The notes: a model not told the origin generated them from the letters alone. Counted from the stretch's first letter, positions 1 through 9,843 are shown. The stretch is DNA of 64,000 bases from Cellulomonas sp. JZ18 (GCF_009720485.1 NZ_CP045245.1:992001-1056000), one strand, 5' to 3'. Numbers and translations: made by a program.

Positions 1-249
1 GCCCCCGGTGGCACCGCCGCGACGCCGAACGTCCCGATCTGGATCCGCGTGGCGGTGCAGGCCGCGCTCCAGGTCATCAAGTCGCGGTCGATCACGACGT
101 ACCGCCAGATCATCGCCTACGTGGAGCGTGGCCGGACGGCCTTCGTGTCGTGGTGGAACACGAGCGTCCCGACCTGGGTGAAGGGGCTTCTCGGCGGGAT
201 CAGCGGCAACGCGATCTACGACGCCATCAAGTGGATCCTCGGCCTCTGA
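1..249 (+). CDS. C-terminal part of an unknown protein, Trp-rich cationic tail
   Basis: The frame is open from base 1 to a TGA at 247-249, giving 82 residues, so this is the end of a gene that begins outside the window. A GTG at 49 could start a 66-residue peptide, but nothing like a ribosome binding site precedes it and the codons before it read as Ala/Gly/Pro-rich coding sequence. The last 66 residues carry four Trp, about seven Lys/Arg and few acidic residues, and end in an amphipathic stretch (DAIKWILGL). I do not recognise the family. The tail superficially resembles aureocin-like peptides, but this is only a resemblance of composition and ending. Confidence 0.5.
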   Translation, partial: APGGTAATPNVPIWIRVAVQAALQVIKSRSITTYRQIIAYVERGRTAFVSWWNTSVPTWVKGLLGGISGNAIYDAIKWILGL

Positions 250-267
250 GCCGCGTCCGGAACGCCG

Positions 268-308
268 CGGCGGCCGTCGCCGGTCCCTCGGGCCGGCGGC
301 GGCCGCCG
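268..308. terminator. bidirectional hairpin terminator
   Basis: Sixteen bases at 268-283 pair with 293-308 (one G-U pair) around a 9-base loop. It lies between the convergent ends of the left-edge gene and the minus-strand HAAS gene, so it probably terminates both. There is no T-run, as is common in high-GC actinobacteria. Confidence 0.6.
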
Positions 309-332
309 CCGTGTCGCGCGGGCCGCCGACGC

Positions 333-737
333 TCAGGCGTCGGGGGCGGGCGTGCGGCGGCGCACCGGGCGCGACGCGCGCACCAGGTGCAGCACGAAGG
401 CCACGAGCAGCCCCAGCAGCAGGATCCCGAGCGCGGGGAGCAGCACCACCTGGTCCATGCCGTCCGTCCGCTCCCACGTCCCGGTGGCGTAGAGGGCGAG
501 GGCGACGACGACCCACAGCAGCGCGGCGCCCGCGGCGAGCGCGGCCGGCAGCCCGCGGCGGCGGCGCGACGTCCCGGCGGGGAAGCGCGCGGCGTACTGC
601 TCCGCGGTGCCGAAGTAGGCGACGGGGTCGCCACCGGTCGCGAGGTACTCGTCGACCTCCGCGACGATGTCCGCCACCTCCTGCTCGGGCACGTCCCGCA
701 GCCGCAGGTGGAAGGCCAGGTCCTGGGTGTAGCTCAT
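333..737 (-). CDS. HAAS-type two-helix membrane protein, partner of PadR
   Basis: A 134-residue protein with a charged cytoplasmic N-terminal part of about 60 residues rich in acidic helices (FHLRLRDVPEQEVADIV), then a basic RRRR patch and two transmembrane segments at roughly residues 65-85 and 95-117. This is the arrangement of HAAS-signalling-domain (DUF1700-like) proteins, which typically sit next to PadR regulators. The ATG at 737 is chosen because GGAG lies 8 bases upstream; an in-frame GTG at 746 would overlap the PadR stop codon. It is co-transcribed with the PadR gene. Its exact role is unknown; members of the family are thought to be sensed or regulated together with the PadR protein. 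Confidence 0.7.
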   Translation of the reverse strand: MSYTQDLAFHLRLRDVPEQEVADIVAEVDEYLATGGDPVAYFGTAEQYAARFPAGTSRRRRGLPAALAAGAALLWVVVALALYATGTWERTDGMDQVVLLPALGILLLGLLVAFVLHLVRASRPVRRRTPAPDA

Positions 738-742
738 GGTCG

Positions 743-1074
743 TCACTCCGGGAGTCCGAGGCGGGAGACCTGCTCCAGCAGGTCCGACGCGGTGCGGCGG
801 TCGTGGGCGAGGCGCTCCGCGCCGAGGTCGGTGAGGCGGAAGACCTTGCGGGCGGGACCGGGGCCGCTCACGTCCCAGGCGGACTCGACGAGCCCGTCCT
901 TCTCGAGCGACCGCAGGAGCGGGTAGACGGTGCCCCCGTTGGCGCCGACGACGCCCGCCGCGCGCAGGTCCGCGATCAACGCGTACCCGTGGCTCGGTGC
1001 GCGCGCCAGGAGCGCGAGCGCGAGCACGGGGTCAGTGCCCGGCGCAGGCCCTCGGTGGTGTCGGTCGCCGCCAT
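743..1074 (-). CDS. PadR-family transcriptional regulator, apparent 1-base frameshift near its N-terminus
   Basis: From a GTG at 1027 the frame encodes a PadR winged helix of 94 residues ([26 protein letters not shown]). The family normally has about 16 more residues forming the first helix. Those residues are present in another frame from an ATG at 1074 ([16 protein letters not shown]). Adding one C to the CCCC run at 1031-1028 (minus strand) joins them, and the joined region then aligns residue for residue with the second PadR protein of this window (49026-49463). So the true gene is probably 743-1074 with a sequence error, though a shortened protein from 1027 cannot be excluded. It probably controls itself and the overlapping HAAS gene. 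TTGACG (1113-1108) followed 17 bases later by GACGAT may be its promoter. Confidence 0.7.
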
Positions 1075-1180
1075 GTCTCGATCGTCGTCCGATATACCTC
1101 GAACGTCAACCTAGATGGGCGAGCGAGCAATCCTCCGGCCGGGCCAGAGCCGGGTGCAGGAGAGGCGTCCGTCACGGTGG

Positions 1181-1210
1181 TTGGCCTTCCGGCCCCATGT
1201 CTGGCAGACT
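1181..1210 (+). promoter_or_regulatory. probable S10-operon promoter
   Basis: TTGGCC at 1181-1186 and CAGACT at 1205-1210 are separated by 18 bases, in the only stretch of the 359-base gap ahead of rpsJ with promoter-like spacing. The downstream leader would be about 220 bases. The -10 match is modest, so the exact position is uncertain. Confidence 0.45.
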
Positions 1211-1286
1211 GTCGGGGTTGCCCGCTAGGGGTGTGCGTTCGCGCGCGCCTCGGCCAGGGCGACCAGACGTGGCGGTTCCGCCGGCC

Positions 1287-1380
1287 CCGGGGTTCGACCC
1301 CGGCGGTGCGGGCCCGCAGCCACGACCCCCGTCCCGGGAACGGTACGCAGCGCGGAGGCGTGTCGCGGAGAGCGACACGC
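1287..1380 (+). promoter_or_regulatory. structured 5' leader of the S10 operon
   Basis: Two perfect hairpins lie between the likely promoter and rpsJ. The first has a 6-base stem, 1287-1292 with 1298-1303, and a TTCGA loop. The second has a 9-base stem, 1358-1366 with 1372-1380, and a GGAGA loop. Leader RNA of the S10 operon is the target of L4 autoregulation in enterobacteria; whether this leader has any such role is unknown. Confidence 0.4.
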
Positions 1381-1433
1381 CCGAGTGCGGGGGTCGGACG
1401 GACCGGTATCGAGAGAGAGAAGTAGACGACGCC

Positions 1434-1742
1434 ATGGCGGGACAGAAGATCCGCATCCGGCTCAAGTCCTACGACCACGAGGTCATCGACAGCTCGGCGC
1501 GCAAGATCGTCGACACGGTGACTCGCGCTGGTGCGTCGGTCGTGGGCCCGGTGCCGCTCCCGACGGAGAAGAACGTCTTCGTCGTGATCCGGTCGCCCCA
1601 CAAGTACAAGGACAGCCGCGAGCACTTCGAGATGCGCACGCACAAGCGGCTCATCGACATCATCGATCCCACGCCGAAGGCGGTCGACTCGCTCATGCGT
1701 CTCGACCTGCCCGCGGACGTGAACATCGAGATCAAGCTCTGA
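1434..1742 (+). CDS. rpsJ: 30S ribosomal protein S10
   Basis: This 102-residue protein matches S10 over its full usual length ([36 protein letters not shown]). S10 binds 16S rRNA in the 30S head and also pairs with NusB in antitermination. The ATG at 1434 follows a purine-rich GAGAGAGAAG site. It is the first gene of the S10 operon and is preceded by a long leader. Confidence 0.97.
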   Translation: MAGQKIRIRLKSYDHEVIDSSARKIVDTVTRAGASVVGPVPLPTEKNVFVVIRSPHKYKDSREHFEMRTHKRLIDIIDPTPKAVDSLMRLDLPADVNIEIKL

Positions 1743-1765
1743 CGCTGGGAAGGGACTGATCTTTC

Positions 1766-2425
1766 ATGGCTACCCAGCAGAACGCGCGCCCCGTCACGGC
1801 GGTGCTCGGCACGAAGCTCGGCATGACCCAGGTCTGGGACGAGGCGGGTCGCCTCGTGCCGGTGACCGTCGTCGCCGTCGGGCCGAACGTCGTGACGCAG
1901 GTGCGCTCCGCTGAGACCGACGGCTACTCCGCGGTGCAGCTGGCCCACGGCCAGATCGACCCGCGCAAGGTGACCAAGCCGCTCAAGGGTCACTTCGAGA
2001 AGGCGGGGGTCACCCCTCGTCGGCACGTGACCGAGGTGCGCACGTCGAACGCGGCCGAGTACACGCTCGGCCAGGAGATCACCGCCGCGGTGTTCGAGGC
2101 CGGCCAGGTCGTCGACGTCGTCGGCACCACCAAGGGCAAGGGCACCGCCGGTGTCATGAAGCGTCACGGCTTCGCCGGCGTCGGCGCCTCCCACGGTGCG
2201 CACCGCAACCACCGCAAGCCGGGCTCGATCGGTGGCGCCTCGACGCCGTCGCGCGTGTTCAAGGGCCTGCGGATGGCCGGTCGGATGGGCGTCGCCCGTC
2301 AGACCACCCAGAACCTGACCGTGCACGCGGTCGACGCCGAGAAGGGTCTGCTGCTCGTCAAGGGCGCCGTCCCGGGCCCCAAGGGCGGCGTCGTTCTCGT
2401 GCGTTCCGCTGTGAAGGGTGCGTGA
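1766..2425 (+). CDS. rplC: 50S ribosomal protein L3
   Basis: A 219-residue L3, usual length for actinobacteria. The N-terminal [13 protein letters not shown] motif and the central loop that reaches the peptidyl transferase centre ([18 protein letters not shown]) are both clear. It is an early 23S rRNA binder. It lies 23 bases after rpsJ, with GGGAAGGG ahead of the ATG. Confidence 0.97.
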   Translation: MATQQNARPVTAVLGTKLGMTQVWDEAGRLVPVTVVAVGPNVVTQVRSAETDGYSAVQLAHGQIDPRKVTKPLKGHFEKAGVTPRRHVTEVRTSNAAEYTLGQEITAAVFEAGQVVDVVGTTKGKGTAGVMKRHGFAGVGASHGAHRNHRKPGSIGGASTPSRVFKGLRMAGRMGVARQTTQNLTVHAVDAEKGLLLVKGAVPGPKGGVVLVRSAVKGA

Positions 2426-2430
2426 CCTCG

Positions 2431-3120
2431 ATGAGCGACACGCTGACCGTCGACGTCCTCGACGAGAAGGGCAAGAAGGCCGGCTCGGCCGAGCTGCCCG
2501 GTGACGTCTTCGACGCCCCGACGAACGTCCCGCTGATCCACCAGGTCGTCGTGGCCCAGCTCGCCGCCGCGCGGCAGGGCACCCACGACACGAAGAACCG
2601 TGGTGAGGTCCGTGGCGGCGGCAAGAAGCCGTACAAGCAGAAGGGCACCGGCCGCGCCCGTCAGGGCTCGACCCGCGCCCCGCAGTTCGCGGGTGGTGGC
2701 ACGGTCCACGGGCCGACCCCGCGCGACTACAGCCAGCGGACCCCGAAGAAGATGAAGGCCGCGGCGCTCCGCGGTGCTCTCTCGGACCGCGCGCGCGCCG
2801 GGCGCGTCCACGTCGTGACGGGCTTCGCGCCCGGTCAGGTCCCGTCGACCAAGGCCGCTCTCGCGGTGCTCGGCAACCTGTCCGGCCGCAAGAACGTCCT
2901 CGTGGTCGTCGAGCGCCAGGACGAGATCACCTGGAAGTCGCTGCGCAACGTCGAGCGGGTCCACCTGCTCGTCGCCGACCAGCTCAACACCTACGACGTC
3001 CTCATCTCGGACGACGTGGTCTTCACGCAGGGCGCGCTCGACGCGTTCCTCGCCGGCCCCGCCAAGGGTGCCAAGGCTGTGGCCACCGAGTCCGAGGCGG
3101 CCCAGGAGGAGACGAAGTGA
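2431..3120 (+). CDS. rplD: 50S ribosomal protein L4
   Basis: L4 of 229 residues from the ATG at 2431; an alternative GTG at 2422 overlapping the rplC stop would add three residues. The extended loop ([19 protein letters not shown]) that lines the peptide exit tunnel is intact at about residues 70-95. The C-terminus carries a short Ala/Lys/Glu-rich tail beyond the conserved fold. In other bacteria L4 also represses its own operon by binding the leader. Confidence 0.95.
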   Translation: MSDTLTVDVLDEKGKKAGSAELPGDVFDAPTNVPLIHQVVVAQLAAARQGTHDTKNRGEVRGGGKKPYKQKGTGRARQGSTRAPQFAGGGTVHGPTPRDYSQRTPKKMKAAALRGALSDRARAGRVHVVTGFAPGQVPSTKAALAVLGNLSGRKNVLVVVERQDEITWKSLRNVERVHLLVADQLNTYDVLISDDVVFTQGALDAFLAGPAKGAKAVATESEAAQEETK

Positions 3121-3419
3121 CCGCCGTCGGCAAGGACCCGCGCGACATCCTGATCGCGCCGGTCGTCTCCGAGAAGAGCTACGGCCTGCTCGACGAGGGC
3201 AAGTACACGTTCCTCGTCGACCCGCGCGCCAACAAGACCGAGATCAAGATCGCCGTCGAGCAGGTCTTCGGCGTCAAGGTCGACTCGGTCAACACCGCGA
3301 ACCGCCAGGGCAAGGCCCGCCGGACCCGTTTCGGCATCGGCCGCCGCAAGGCCACGAAGCGTGCGATCGTCACCCTCCGCGAGGGGTCGATCGACATCTT
3401 CGGCGGACCGGTCGGCTGA
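3117..3419 (+). CDS. rplW: 50S ribosomal protein L23
   Basis: A 100-residue L23, which sits at the tunnel exit and docks trigger factor and SRP. Start GTG overlaps the rplD stop by four bases (GTGA), indicating translational coupling. Family motifs include [16 protein letters not shown] and the basic [19 protein letters not shown] segment. Confidence 0.96.
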   Translation: MTAVGKDPRDILIAPVVSEKSYGLLDEGKYTFLVDPRANKTEIKIAVEQVFGVKVDSVNTANRQGKARRTRFGIGRRKATKRAIVTLREGSIDIFGGPVG

Positions 3420-3442
3420 GGCCCGGAAGGATCTGAGGACTC

Positions 3443-4279
<837 letters not shown>

Positions 4280-4291
4280 TAGGAGCCCGAG

Positions 4292-4573
4292 ATGCCTCGC
4301 AGCCTCAAGAAGGGCCCGTTCGTCGACGACCACCTGCAGAAGAAGGTCGACGCGCAGAACGAGGCCGGCACGAAGAACGTCATCAAGACGTGGTCGCGTC
4401 GCTCGATGATCACGCCGGACTTCCTCGGCCACACCTTCGCGGTCCACGACGGCCGCAAGCACACGCCCGTGTTCGTGACGGAGTCGATGGTCGGGCACAA
4501 GCTCGGCGAGTTCGCCCCCACGCGGACGTTCCGCGGCCACGAGAAGGACGACCGGAAGGGCCGTCGCCGCTGA
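4292..4573 (+). CDS. rpsS: 30S ribosomal protein S19
   Basis: A 93-residue S19 ([35 protein letters not shown]), which contacts the tRNA-binding side of the 30S head with S13. Start ATG follows TAGGAG. Twelve bases separate it from rplB. Confidence 0.97.
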   Translation: MPRSLKKGPFVDDHLQKKVDAQNEAGTKNVIKTWSRRSMITPDFLGHTFAVHDGRKHTPVFVTESMVGHKLGEFAPTRTFRGHEKDDRKGRRR

Positions 4574-4627
4574 CCCCGGTCAGCCTGGTGACGCCCTGAC
4601 GGCAGAGAACAAGAAGGCAGGACAGCG

Positions 4628-5005
4628 ATGGAAGCCAAGGCGAAGGCGCGGTTCGTCCGCGTCACGCCCCAGAAGGCCCGCCGCGTCGTGGACCTCATCC
4701 GTGGCAAGCAGGCGGCCGAGGCCGTGGCGGTGCTGAAGTTCGCGCCGCAGGCCGCGGCGGAGCCCGTCCTCAAGACGGTGCAGTCCGCGGTCGCGAACGC
4801 GGTCGAGGGGGCCAAGCGCAACAGCGAGCGGCTCGACGAGACGAACCTCTACATCTCCGAGGTCTTCGTCGACGAGGGTCCGACGCTCAAGCGGTTCCGG
4901 CCCCGCGCGCAGGGTCGCGCGGGCCGCATCCTCAAGCGCACGAGCCACATCACGGTCGTGGTGGCCGAGCGCGAGACGACGAGCACGAAGGGACGGGCCC
5001 GCTAG
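4628..5005 (+). CDS. rplV: 50S ribosomal protein L22
   Basis: L22 of 125 residues, including the exit-tunnel beta hairpin ([19 protein letters not shown]) near its end. It begins 54 bases after rpsS with AGGACAG before the ATG. Its TAG stop shares one base with the rpsC start. Confidence 0.97.
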   Translation: MEAKAKARFVRVTPQKARRVVDLIRGKQAAEAVAVLKFAPQAAAEPVLKTVQSAVANAVEGAKRNSERLDETNLYISEVFVDEGPTLKRFRPRAQGRAGRILKRTSHITVVVAERETTSTKGRAR

Positions 5006-5832
5006 TGGGACAGAAGGTCAACCCGCTCGGGTACCGCCTGGGCATCACGACGGACCACCGCTCGCGCTGGTTCGCCGACTCGACGAAGCCGGGTCAGCGC
5101 TACCGCGACTACGTCCGCGAGGACGTGCAGATCCGGAAGCTCATGTCGACGGGCCTCGAGCGCGCCGGCATCGCGAAGGTCGAGATCGAGCGCACGCGTG
5201 ACCGCGTCCGCGTCGACATCCACACCGCCCGCCCGGGCATCGTCATCGGGCGTCGTGGCGCGGAGGCCGACCGCATCCGCGGCGAGCTCGAGAAGCTCAC
5301 GGGCAAGCAGGTCCAGCTGAACATCCTCGAGGTCAAGAACGCCGAGATCGAGGCCCAGCTGGTCGCCCAGGGCATCGCCGAGCAGCTCGCGAGCCGCGTC
5401 TCGTTCCGCCGTGCGATGCGCAAGGGCATCCAGTCCGCGCAGCGGGCCGGTGCCAAGGGCATCCGCGTGCAGGTCTCGGGCCGCCTCGGCGGCGCCGAGA
5501 TGAGCCGCACGGAGTTCTACCGCGAGGGTCGTGTGCCGCTGCACACGCTGCGCGCGAACATCGACTACGGCTTCTTCGAGGCCCGGACGACCTTCGGCCG
5601 CATCGGCGTGAAGGTCTGGGTCTACAAGGGTGACGTCACCGAGCGCGAGTGGGCGCAGCAGCAGGCCACCCAGGCCCCGCGTCCGTCGCGTGGTCCGCGT
5701 GGCGACCGCGGCGACCGCGGTCCGCGTGGTGGCGGTCGTCGCACCGAGCGCCAGGACGCGCCCGCCCCGGCCGCCGAGCAGTCGGCGCCCGCGGCGCAGC
5801 CCGCGTCCACCGAGTCCGGAACGGAGGCCTGA
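5005..5832 (+). CDS. rpsC: 30S ribosomal protein S3, with low-complexity C-terminal extension
   Basis: This S3 has 275 residues. The KH domain ([19 protein letters not shown], about residues 75-95) and the mRNA-entry-site C-terminal domain are intact. From about residue 218 there is an extension of Pro/Arg/Gly, then Ala/Glu-rich sequence that the E. coli protein lacks; such tails are common in actinobacteria. It starts with GTG overlapping the rplV stop by one base. Confidence 0.96.
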   Translation: MGQKVNPLGYRLGITTDHRSRWFADSTKPGQRYRDYVREDVQIRKLMSTGLERAGIAKVEIERTRDRVRVDIHTARPGIVIGRRGAEADRIRGELEKLTGKQVQLNILEVKNAEIEAQLVAQGIAEQLASRVSFRRAMRKGIQSAQRAGAKGIRVQVSGRLGGAEMSRTEFYREGRVPLHTLRANIDYGFFEARTTFGRIGVKVWVYKGDVTEREWAQQQATQAPRPSRGPRGDRGDRGPRGGGRRTERQDAPAPAAEQSAPAAQPASTESGTEA

Positions 5833-5835
5833 GCC

Positions 5836-6252
5836 GTGCTGATCCCGCGCCGGCTGAAGCACCGCAAGCAGCACCACCCGAAGCGCTCCGGCGCCTCGAC
5901 GGGTGGCACCCAGATCTCGTTCGGCGAGTACGGCATCCAGGCCCTCGAGCCTGCGTACGTCACGAACCGGCAGATCGAGGCTGCGCGTATCGCCATGACC
6001 CGCCACATCAAGCGTGGTGGGAAGGTCTGGATCAACATCTACCCGGACCGTCCCCTCACGAAGAAGCCCGCCGAGACCCGCATGGGCTCCGGCAAGGGCT
6101 CGCCCGAGTGGTGGATCGCCAACGTCAAGCCCGGCCGAGTGATGTTCGAGCTCGCCGGTGTCCCGGAGCCGCTGGCCCGCGAGGCCATGCGCCGTGCGAT
6201 GCACAAGCTCCCGATGAAGACGCGTTTCATCGTGCGCGAGGGGGGTAACTGA
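5836..6252 (+). CDS. rplP: 50S ribosomal protein L16
   Basis: L16, 138 residues, the last major protein needed for an active peptidyl transferase centre. Typical start [15 protein letters not shown] and core [18 protein letters not shown] are present. GTG start three bases after the rpsC stop; the stop shares one base with rpmC. Confidence 0.97.
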   Translation: MLIPRRLKHRKQHHPKRSGASTGGTQISFGEYGIQALEPAYVTNRQIEAARIAMTRHIKRGGKVWINIYPDRPLTKKPAETRMGSGKGSPEWWIANVKPGRVMFELAGVPEPLAREAMRRAMHKLPMKTRFIVREGGN

Positions 6253-6488
6253 TGGCCATCGGTACCAAGGGTCTGGCTCCCGACGAGCTCGACACCTTCG
6301 ACGACGAGAAGCTGGTCGCCGAGCTGAAGAAGGCGAAGGAGGAGCTGTTCAACCTCCGCTTCCAGTCGGCGACGGGTCAGCTCGAGAGCCACGGCCGCCT
6401 CAAGGCCGTCCGTCGTGACATCGCGCGCATCTACACGATCCTGCGCGAGCGCGAGCTCGGCATCCGTACCGCCCCGAGCGCGGAGTGA
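6252..6488 (+). CDS. rpmC: 50S ribosomal protein L29
   Basis: L29 of 78 residues, two-helix protein near the tunnel exit ([35 protein letters not shown]). The ATG overlaps the rplP stop. It is slightly longer than the usual 60-70 because of an N-terminal segment ([13 protein letters not shown]). Confidence 0.96.
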   Translation: MAIGTKGLAPDELDTFDDEKLVAELKKAKEELFNLRFQSATGQLESHGRLKAVRRDIARIYTILRERELGIRTAPSAE

Positions 6489-6495
6489 GGCCCTG

Positions 6496-6783
6496 ATGAC
6501 TAAGCACGAGCACACGACCGCGACGACCGAGCACCGGGCATACCGCAAGACCCGGCGTGGTTACGTGGTGAGCGACAAGATGGACAAGACGGTCGTCGTC
6601 GAGGTCGAGGACCGCGTCAAGCACCCGCTGTACGGCAAGGTCATCCGCCGTACGAGCAAGGTCAAGGCGCACGACGAGCAGAACAGCGCCGGCATCGGCG
6701 ACCTGGTCGAGATCATGGAGACCCGGCCGCTGTCCGCCACGAAGCGCTGGCGGATCGTCGAGATCCTCGAGAAGGCCAAGTAG
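6496..6783 (+). CDS. rpsQ: 30S ribosomal protein S17
   Basis: S17 of 95 residues with an N-terminal His/Thr-rich extension and the OB-fold core ([40 protein letters not shown]). The ATG at 6496 is preceded by GTGAGG and lies 8 bases after rpmC. It closes the S10 group; a 175-base gap follows. Confidence 0.95.
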   Translation: MTKHEHTTATTEHRAYRKTRRGYVVSDKMDKTVVVEVEDRVKHPLYGKVIRRTSKVKAHDEQNSAGIGDLVEIMETRPLSATKRWRIVEILEKAK

Positions 6784-6792
6784 GACCCGTTC

Positions 6793-6864
6793 CCGGACCT
6801 GCGGGTCCGGCACGCACGACAGTTGCCCGCGACGCGGGCGTGCCCCTCGGGGCCGCCCGCGTCG
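6793..6864 (+). promoter_or_regulatory. two strong RNA hairpins in the rpsQ-rplN gap
   Basis: A 7-base stem (6793-6799 with 6804-6810, TGCG loop) is followed by a long hairpin in which 11 bases at 6830-6840 pair with 6854-6864. Inside that stem, 6842-6846 pair with 6849-6853 after a single bulged T. This is where S10 ends and spc begins. It may be an internal terminator or attenuator, or a protein-binding site; no T-run follows. Confidence 0.55.
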
Positions 6865-6958
6865 TGTGCACCACGGCAACCATCCGTTCGGCCAGGCTCG
6901 GCGGCCGCCCTCGCGGGCTGCCCGGCCGAGAACCCGCCAGACGACAGGAGAGAGCTAG

Positions 6959-7327
6959 ATGATCCAGCAGGAGTCGCGACTGCGTGTCGCCGACAACACG
7001 GGTGCCAAGGAGATCCTCTGCATCCGTGTGCTCGGCGGCTCCGGCCGTCGCTACGCCGGTATCGGCGACGTCATCGTCGCCACCGTCAAGGACGCGATCC
7101 CCGGCGGCAACGTCAAGAAGGGCGACGTCGTCAAGGCGGTCGTCGTGCGCACCCGCAAGGAGCGCCGGCGCCCCGACGGCTCGTACATCAAGTTCGACGA
7201 GAACGCCGCGGTGATCCTCAAGAACGACGGCGAGCCGCGCGGCACCCGCATCTTCGGCCCTGTGGGTCGCGAGCTGCGCGACAAGAAGTTCATGAAGATC
7301 ATCTCGCTGGCGCCGGAGGTGCTCTGA
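6959..7327 (+). CDS. rplN: 50S ribosomal protein L14
   Basis: L14, 122 residues, exact family length, with [18 protein letters not shown] at the start and SLAPEVL at the end. It contacts 16S rRNA across the subunit interface. GGAGAG precedes the ATG. It opens the spc group. Confidence 0.97.
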   Translation: MIQQESRLRVADNTGAKEILCIRVLGGSGRRYAGIGDVIVATVKDAIPGGNVKKGDVVKAVVVRTRKERRRPDGSYIKFDENAAVILKNDGEPRGTRIFGPVGRELRDKKFMKIISLAPEVL

Positions 7328-7329
7328 CC

Positions 7330-7671
7330 ATGGCGAAGATCAAGAAGGGCGACCTCGTCGTCGTCATCTCGGGCCGCGACAAGGGCCAGCAGGGGCGCGT
7401 CCTCGAGGTGCTGCCGGAGACGCAGCGCGTCGTCGTCGAGGGCGTCCAGCGCGTGCAGAAGCACACGAAGGCCGGCCAGACCTCGCGCGGCACCCGCACG
7501 GGCGGCATCGAGACCGTCGAGGCCCCCATCCACATCAGCAACGTGATGCTGGTGGACCCGGAGACCAAGAAGGGCACCCGGGTCGGCTACCGCACCGAGC
7601 AGGTCGAGCGCGACGGGCGCACGCGCACCGTGCGCGTCCGCGTCGCCAAGCGCTCCGGTAAGGACATCTGA
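7330..7671 (+). CDS. rplX: 50S ribosomal protein L24
   Basis: L24 of 113 residues. The KOW motif ([20 protein letters not shown]) is at residues 5-24. It is an assembly initiator protein of the 50S subunit. The ATG lies two bases after the rplN stop and the stop overlaps the rplE start. Confidence 0.96.
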   Translation: MAKIKKGDLVVVISGRDKGQQGRVLEVLPETQRVVVEGVQRVQKHTKAGQTSRGTRTGGIETVEAPIHISNVMLVDPETKKGTRVGYRTEQVERDGRTRTVRVRVAKRSGKDI

Positions 7672-8243
7672 TGACCGAGACCACGATCGAGGCCCCGGCC
7701 CAGCCGCGCCTCAAGACGCGCTACAACGACGAGATCAAGCCGGCGCTGTTCGAGCAGTTCTCGCACGAGAACATCAACCAGGTCGCGCGGCTGGTCAAGG
7801 TCGTCGTCAACATGGGCGTCGGCGAGGCCGCGAAGGACTCCAAGCTCATCGAGGGCGCGATCCGCGACCTGACCCAGATCACGGGCCAGAAGCCCCAGGT
7901 CACCAAGGCCCGCAAGTCCATCGCGCAGTTCAAGCTGCGCGAGGGCATGCCGATCGGCGCGCACGTCACGCTGCGCGGCGACCGTGCCTGGGAGTTCCTG
8001 GACCGCCTGCTGTCGATCGCGCTGCCGCGCATCCGCGACTTCCGCGGCCTGTCGGCCGACCAGTTCGACGGGCACGGCAACTACACCTTCGGCCTCGTGG
8101 AGCAGTCCGTGTTCCACGAGATCGACCAGGACAAGATCGACCGGGTCCGCGGCATGGACATCACCATCGTCACGACCGCCACCACGGACGACGAGGGGCG
8201 CGCGTTCCTCAAGCTCCTCGGCTTCCCGTTCAAGGAGAACTGA
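7671..8243 (+). CDS. rplE: 50S ribosomal protein L5
   Basis: L5 of 190 residues, a 5S rRNA binder that bridges to S13. The conserved [20 protein letters not shown] and [20 protein letters not shown] regions are present. The start overlaps the rplX stop by one base. A roughly ten-residue N-terminal extension precedes the conserved part. Confidence 0.97.
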   Translation: MTETTIEAPAQPRLKTRYNDEIKPALFEQFSHENINQVARLVKVVVNMGVGEAAKDSKLIEGAIRDLTQITGQKPQVTKARKSIAQFKLREGMPIGAHVTLRGDRAWEFLDRLLSIALPRIRDFRGLSADQFDGHGNYTFGLVEQSVFHEIDQDKIDRVRGMDITIVTTATTDDEGRAFLKLLGFPFKEN

Positions 8244-8244
8244 C

Positions 8245-8430
8245 ATGGCGAAGACCGCCCTCATCAACAAGGCGGCCGCGAAGCCGAAGTTCGCGGTCCG
8301 TGCCTACACGCGCTGCCAGCGGTGCGGTCGCCCGCACTCGGTGTACCGCAAGTTCGGCCTGTGCCGGATCTGCGTGCGGGAGATGGCCCACCGCGGCGAG
8401 CTCCCCGGCGTGACCAAGAGCAGCTGGTAA
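8245..8430 (+). CDS. rpsN: 30S ribosomal protein S14, zinc-binding type (S14Z)
   Basis: A 61-residue C+ form of S14, with the zinc ribbon made by two CxxC pairs (CQRCG and CRIC, about residues 24-43). The ATG is one base after the rplE stop behind AAGGAG. Organisms with the zinc form in spc often keep a zinc-free S14 paralogue elsewhere under Zur control; none is in this window. Confidence 0.96.
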   Translation: MAKTALINKAAAKPKFAVRAYTRCQRCGRPHSVYRKFGLCRICVREMAHRGELPGVTKSSW

Positions 8431-8451
8431 GTACCACCGGACGTCGGTAGG

Positions 8452-8477
8452 TCCGCGCCCCCGCGAGGGGGCGCGGA
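8452..8477 (+). promoter_or_regulatory. perfect hairpin with GCGA (GNRA) tetraloop upstream of rpsH
   Basis: Bases 8452-8462 pair perfectly with 8467-8477 around GCGA, 28 bases before the rpsH start. A GNRA-capped 11-base stem in the intercistronic gap is a stable RNA element. It may stabilise processed mRNA or bind a ribosomal protein; S8 is an autoregulator of spc in E. coli, but the link here is only a guess. Confidence 0.5.
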
Positions 8478-8505
8478 TACCCCGGCGAGAAAGGGCTGAC
8501 GCCCG

Positions 8506-8904
8506 ATGACCATGACCGACCCGATCGCAGACTTCCTGACGCGTCTGCGCAACGCGAACTCGGCGCACCACGACACGGTGACGATCCCGTTCTCGAAGCT
8601 CAAGAGCCACATCGCCGAGATCCTGCAGGCCGAGGGCTACATCTCGGGCTGGACCGTCGAGGACGCCCCCGTGGGCAAGAACCTGACGATCACCCTGAAG
8701 TACGGCCCCAACCGCGAGCGTGCGCTCGCCGGCGTCAAGCGCGTGTCCAAGCCGGGCATGCGCGTGTACGCCAAGTCGACCAACCTGCCGAAGGTGCTCG
8801 GCGGCCTGGGCGTGGCGATCCTGTCCACGTCCTCCGGCCTGCTGACCGACAAGCAGGCCCAGAAGAAGGGTGTGGGCGGGGAAGTCCTCGCCTACGTCTG
8901 GTAA
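8506..8904 (+). CDS. rpsH: 30S ribosomal protein S8
   Basis: S8 of 132 residues, usual length. It binds helix 21 of 16S rRNA. The start ([18 protein letters not shown]) and the C-terminal [20 protein letters not shown] are diagnostic. GAAAGG lies ahead of the ATG. Confidence 0.97.
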   Translation: MTMTDPIADFLTRLRNANSAHHDTVTIPFSKLKSHIAEILQAEGYISGWTVEDAPVGKNLTITLKYGPNRERALAGVKRVSKPGMRVYAKSTNLPKVLGGLGVAILSTSSGLLTDKQAQKKGVGGEVLAYVW

Positions 8905-8928
8905 GCCCGAGACGAGAGGAGAACAGCC

Positions 8929-9468
8929 ATGTCCCGAATCGGCAGGATCCCCGTCCCGGTGCCGACCGGTGTCGACGTGACGATCGACGGCCAGCTCGTG
9001 ACGGTGAAGGGCGCCAAGGGCACCCTCACCCACACCGTCCCCGCCCCGCTGGCGGTGGACCGTGACGAGGCCGGCGCACTCGTGGTGACGCGTCCCGACG
9101 ACGAGCGCCTCTCGCGCTCGCTGCACGGCCTGACCCGCACGCTGCTGGCCAACCTGGTCACGGGCGTGACGGAGGGCTACACGAAGAAGCTCGAGATCGT
9201 CGGCACGGGTTACCGCGTCACGGCGAAGGGCGACACCCTCGAGTTCGCGCTCGGCTTCAGCCACCCCGTCGTCGTGGAGCCCCCCGCGGGCATCACGTTC
9301 GCCGTCGAGACCCCGACGAAGTTCTCGGTCCAGGGCATCGACAAGCAGCAGGTGGGCGAGGTCGCCGCGAACATCCGCAAGATCCGCAAGCCCGAGCCGT
9401 ACAAGGGCAAGGGCGTGCGCTACGCGGGCGAGAACGTGCGCCGCAAGGTCGGAAAGGCTGGGAAGTAA
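8929..9468 (+). CDS. rplF: 50S ribosomal protein L6
   Basis: L6 of 179 residues. Both halves of the duplicated fold are intact, and the C-terminal signature [19 protein letters not shown] is present. GAGAGGAGA precedes the ATG; spacing to rpsH is 24 bases. Confidence 0.97.
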   Translation: MSRIGRIPVPVPTGVDVTIDGQLVTVKGAKGTLTHTVPAPLAVDRDEAGALVVTRPDDERLSRSLHGLTRTLLANLVTGVTEGYTKKLEIVGTGYRVTAKGDTLEFALGFSHPVVVEPPAGITFAVETPTKFSVQGIDKQQVGEVAANIRKIRKPEPYKGKGVRYAGENVRRKVGKAGK

Positions 9469-9471
9469 GCC

Positions 9472-9843
9472 ATGGCGATCAGCATCAAGGGCAAGGGCAA
9501 GTCCATCGCCCGTCGCCGTCGGCACCTGCGCCTGCGCAAGAAGGTCGTCGGCACCGCCGCCCGTCCGCGCCTGGTCGTGACGCGCTCCGCGCGGCACATC
9601 ACCGCCCAGGTCGTCGACGACGGCATCGGCCAGACGGTGGCGTCGGCCTCGACGCTCGAGGCGGACCTGCGCGGGGCCGAGGGCGACAAGACCGCGAAGG
9701 CGCGCAAGGTCGGCGAGCTCGTCGCCGCCCGTGCGAAGGCGGCCGGCGTCGAGTCGGTCGTGTTCGACCGCGGCGGCAACAAGTACCACGGCCGTGTGGC
9801 CGCGGTCGCCGACGGCGCCCGTGAGGGCGGTCTGGCCCTGTGA
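9472..9843 (+). CDS. rplR: 50S ribosomal protein L18
   Basis: L18, 123 residues, a 5S rRNA-binding protein. The basic N-terminus ([20 protein letters not shown]) and the [20 protein letters not shown] end are characteristic. It lies three bases after rplF. Confidence 0.97.
   Translation: MAISIKGKGKSIARRRRHLRLRKKVVGTAARPRLVVTRSARHITAQVVDDGIGQTVASASTLEADLRGAEGDKTAKARKVGELVAARAKAAGVESVVFDRGGNKYHGRVAAVADGAREGGLAL

Noticed and set aside
1287..1303. tRNA-like T-arm (GGTTCGACCC) upstream of rpsJ
   Set aside because: Only one hairpin is tRNA-like; no acceptor, D or anticodon arm surrounds it and the loop is 5 rather than 7 bases when the stem is fully paired. It is treated as a leader hairpin.
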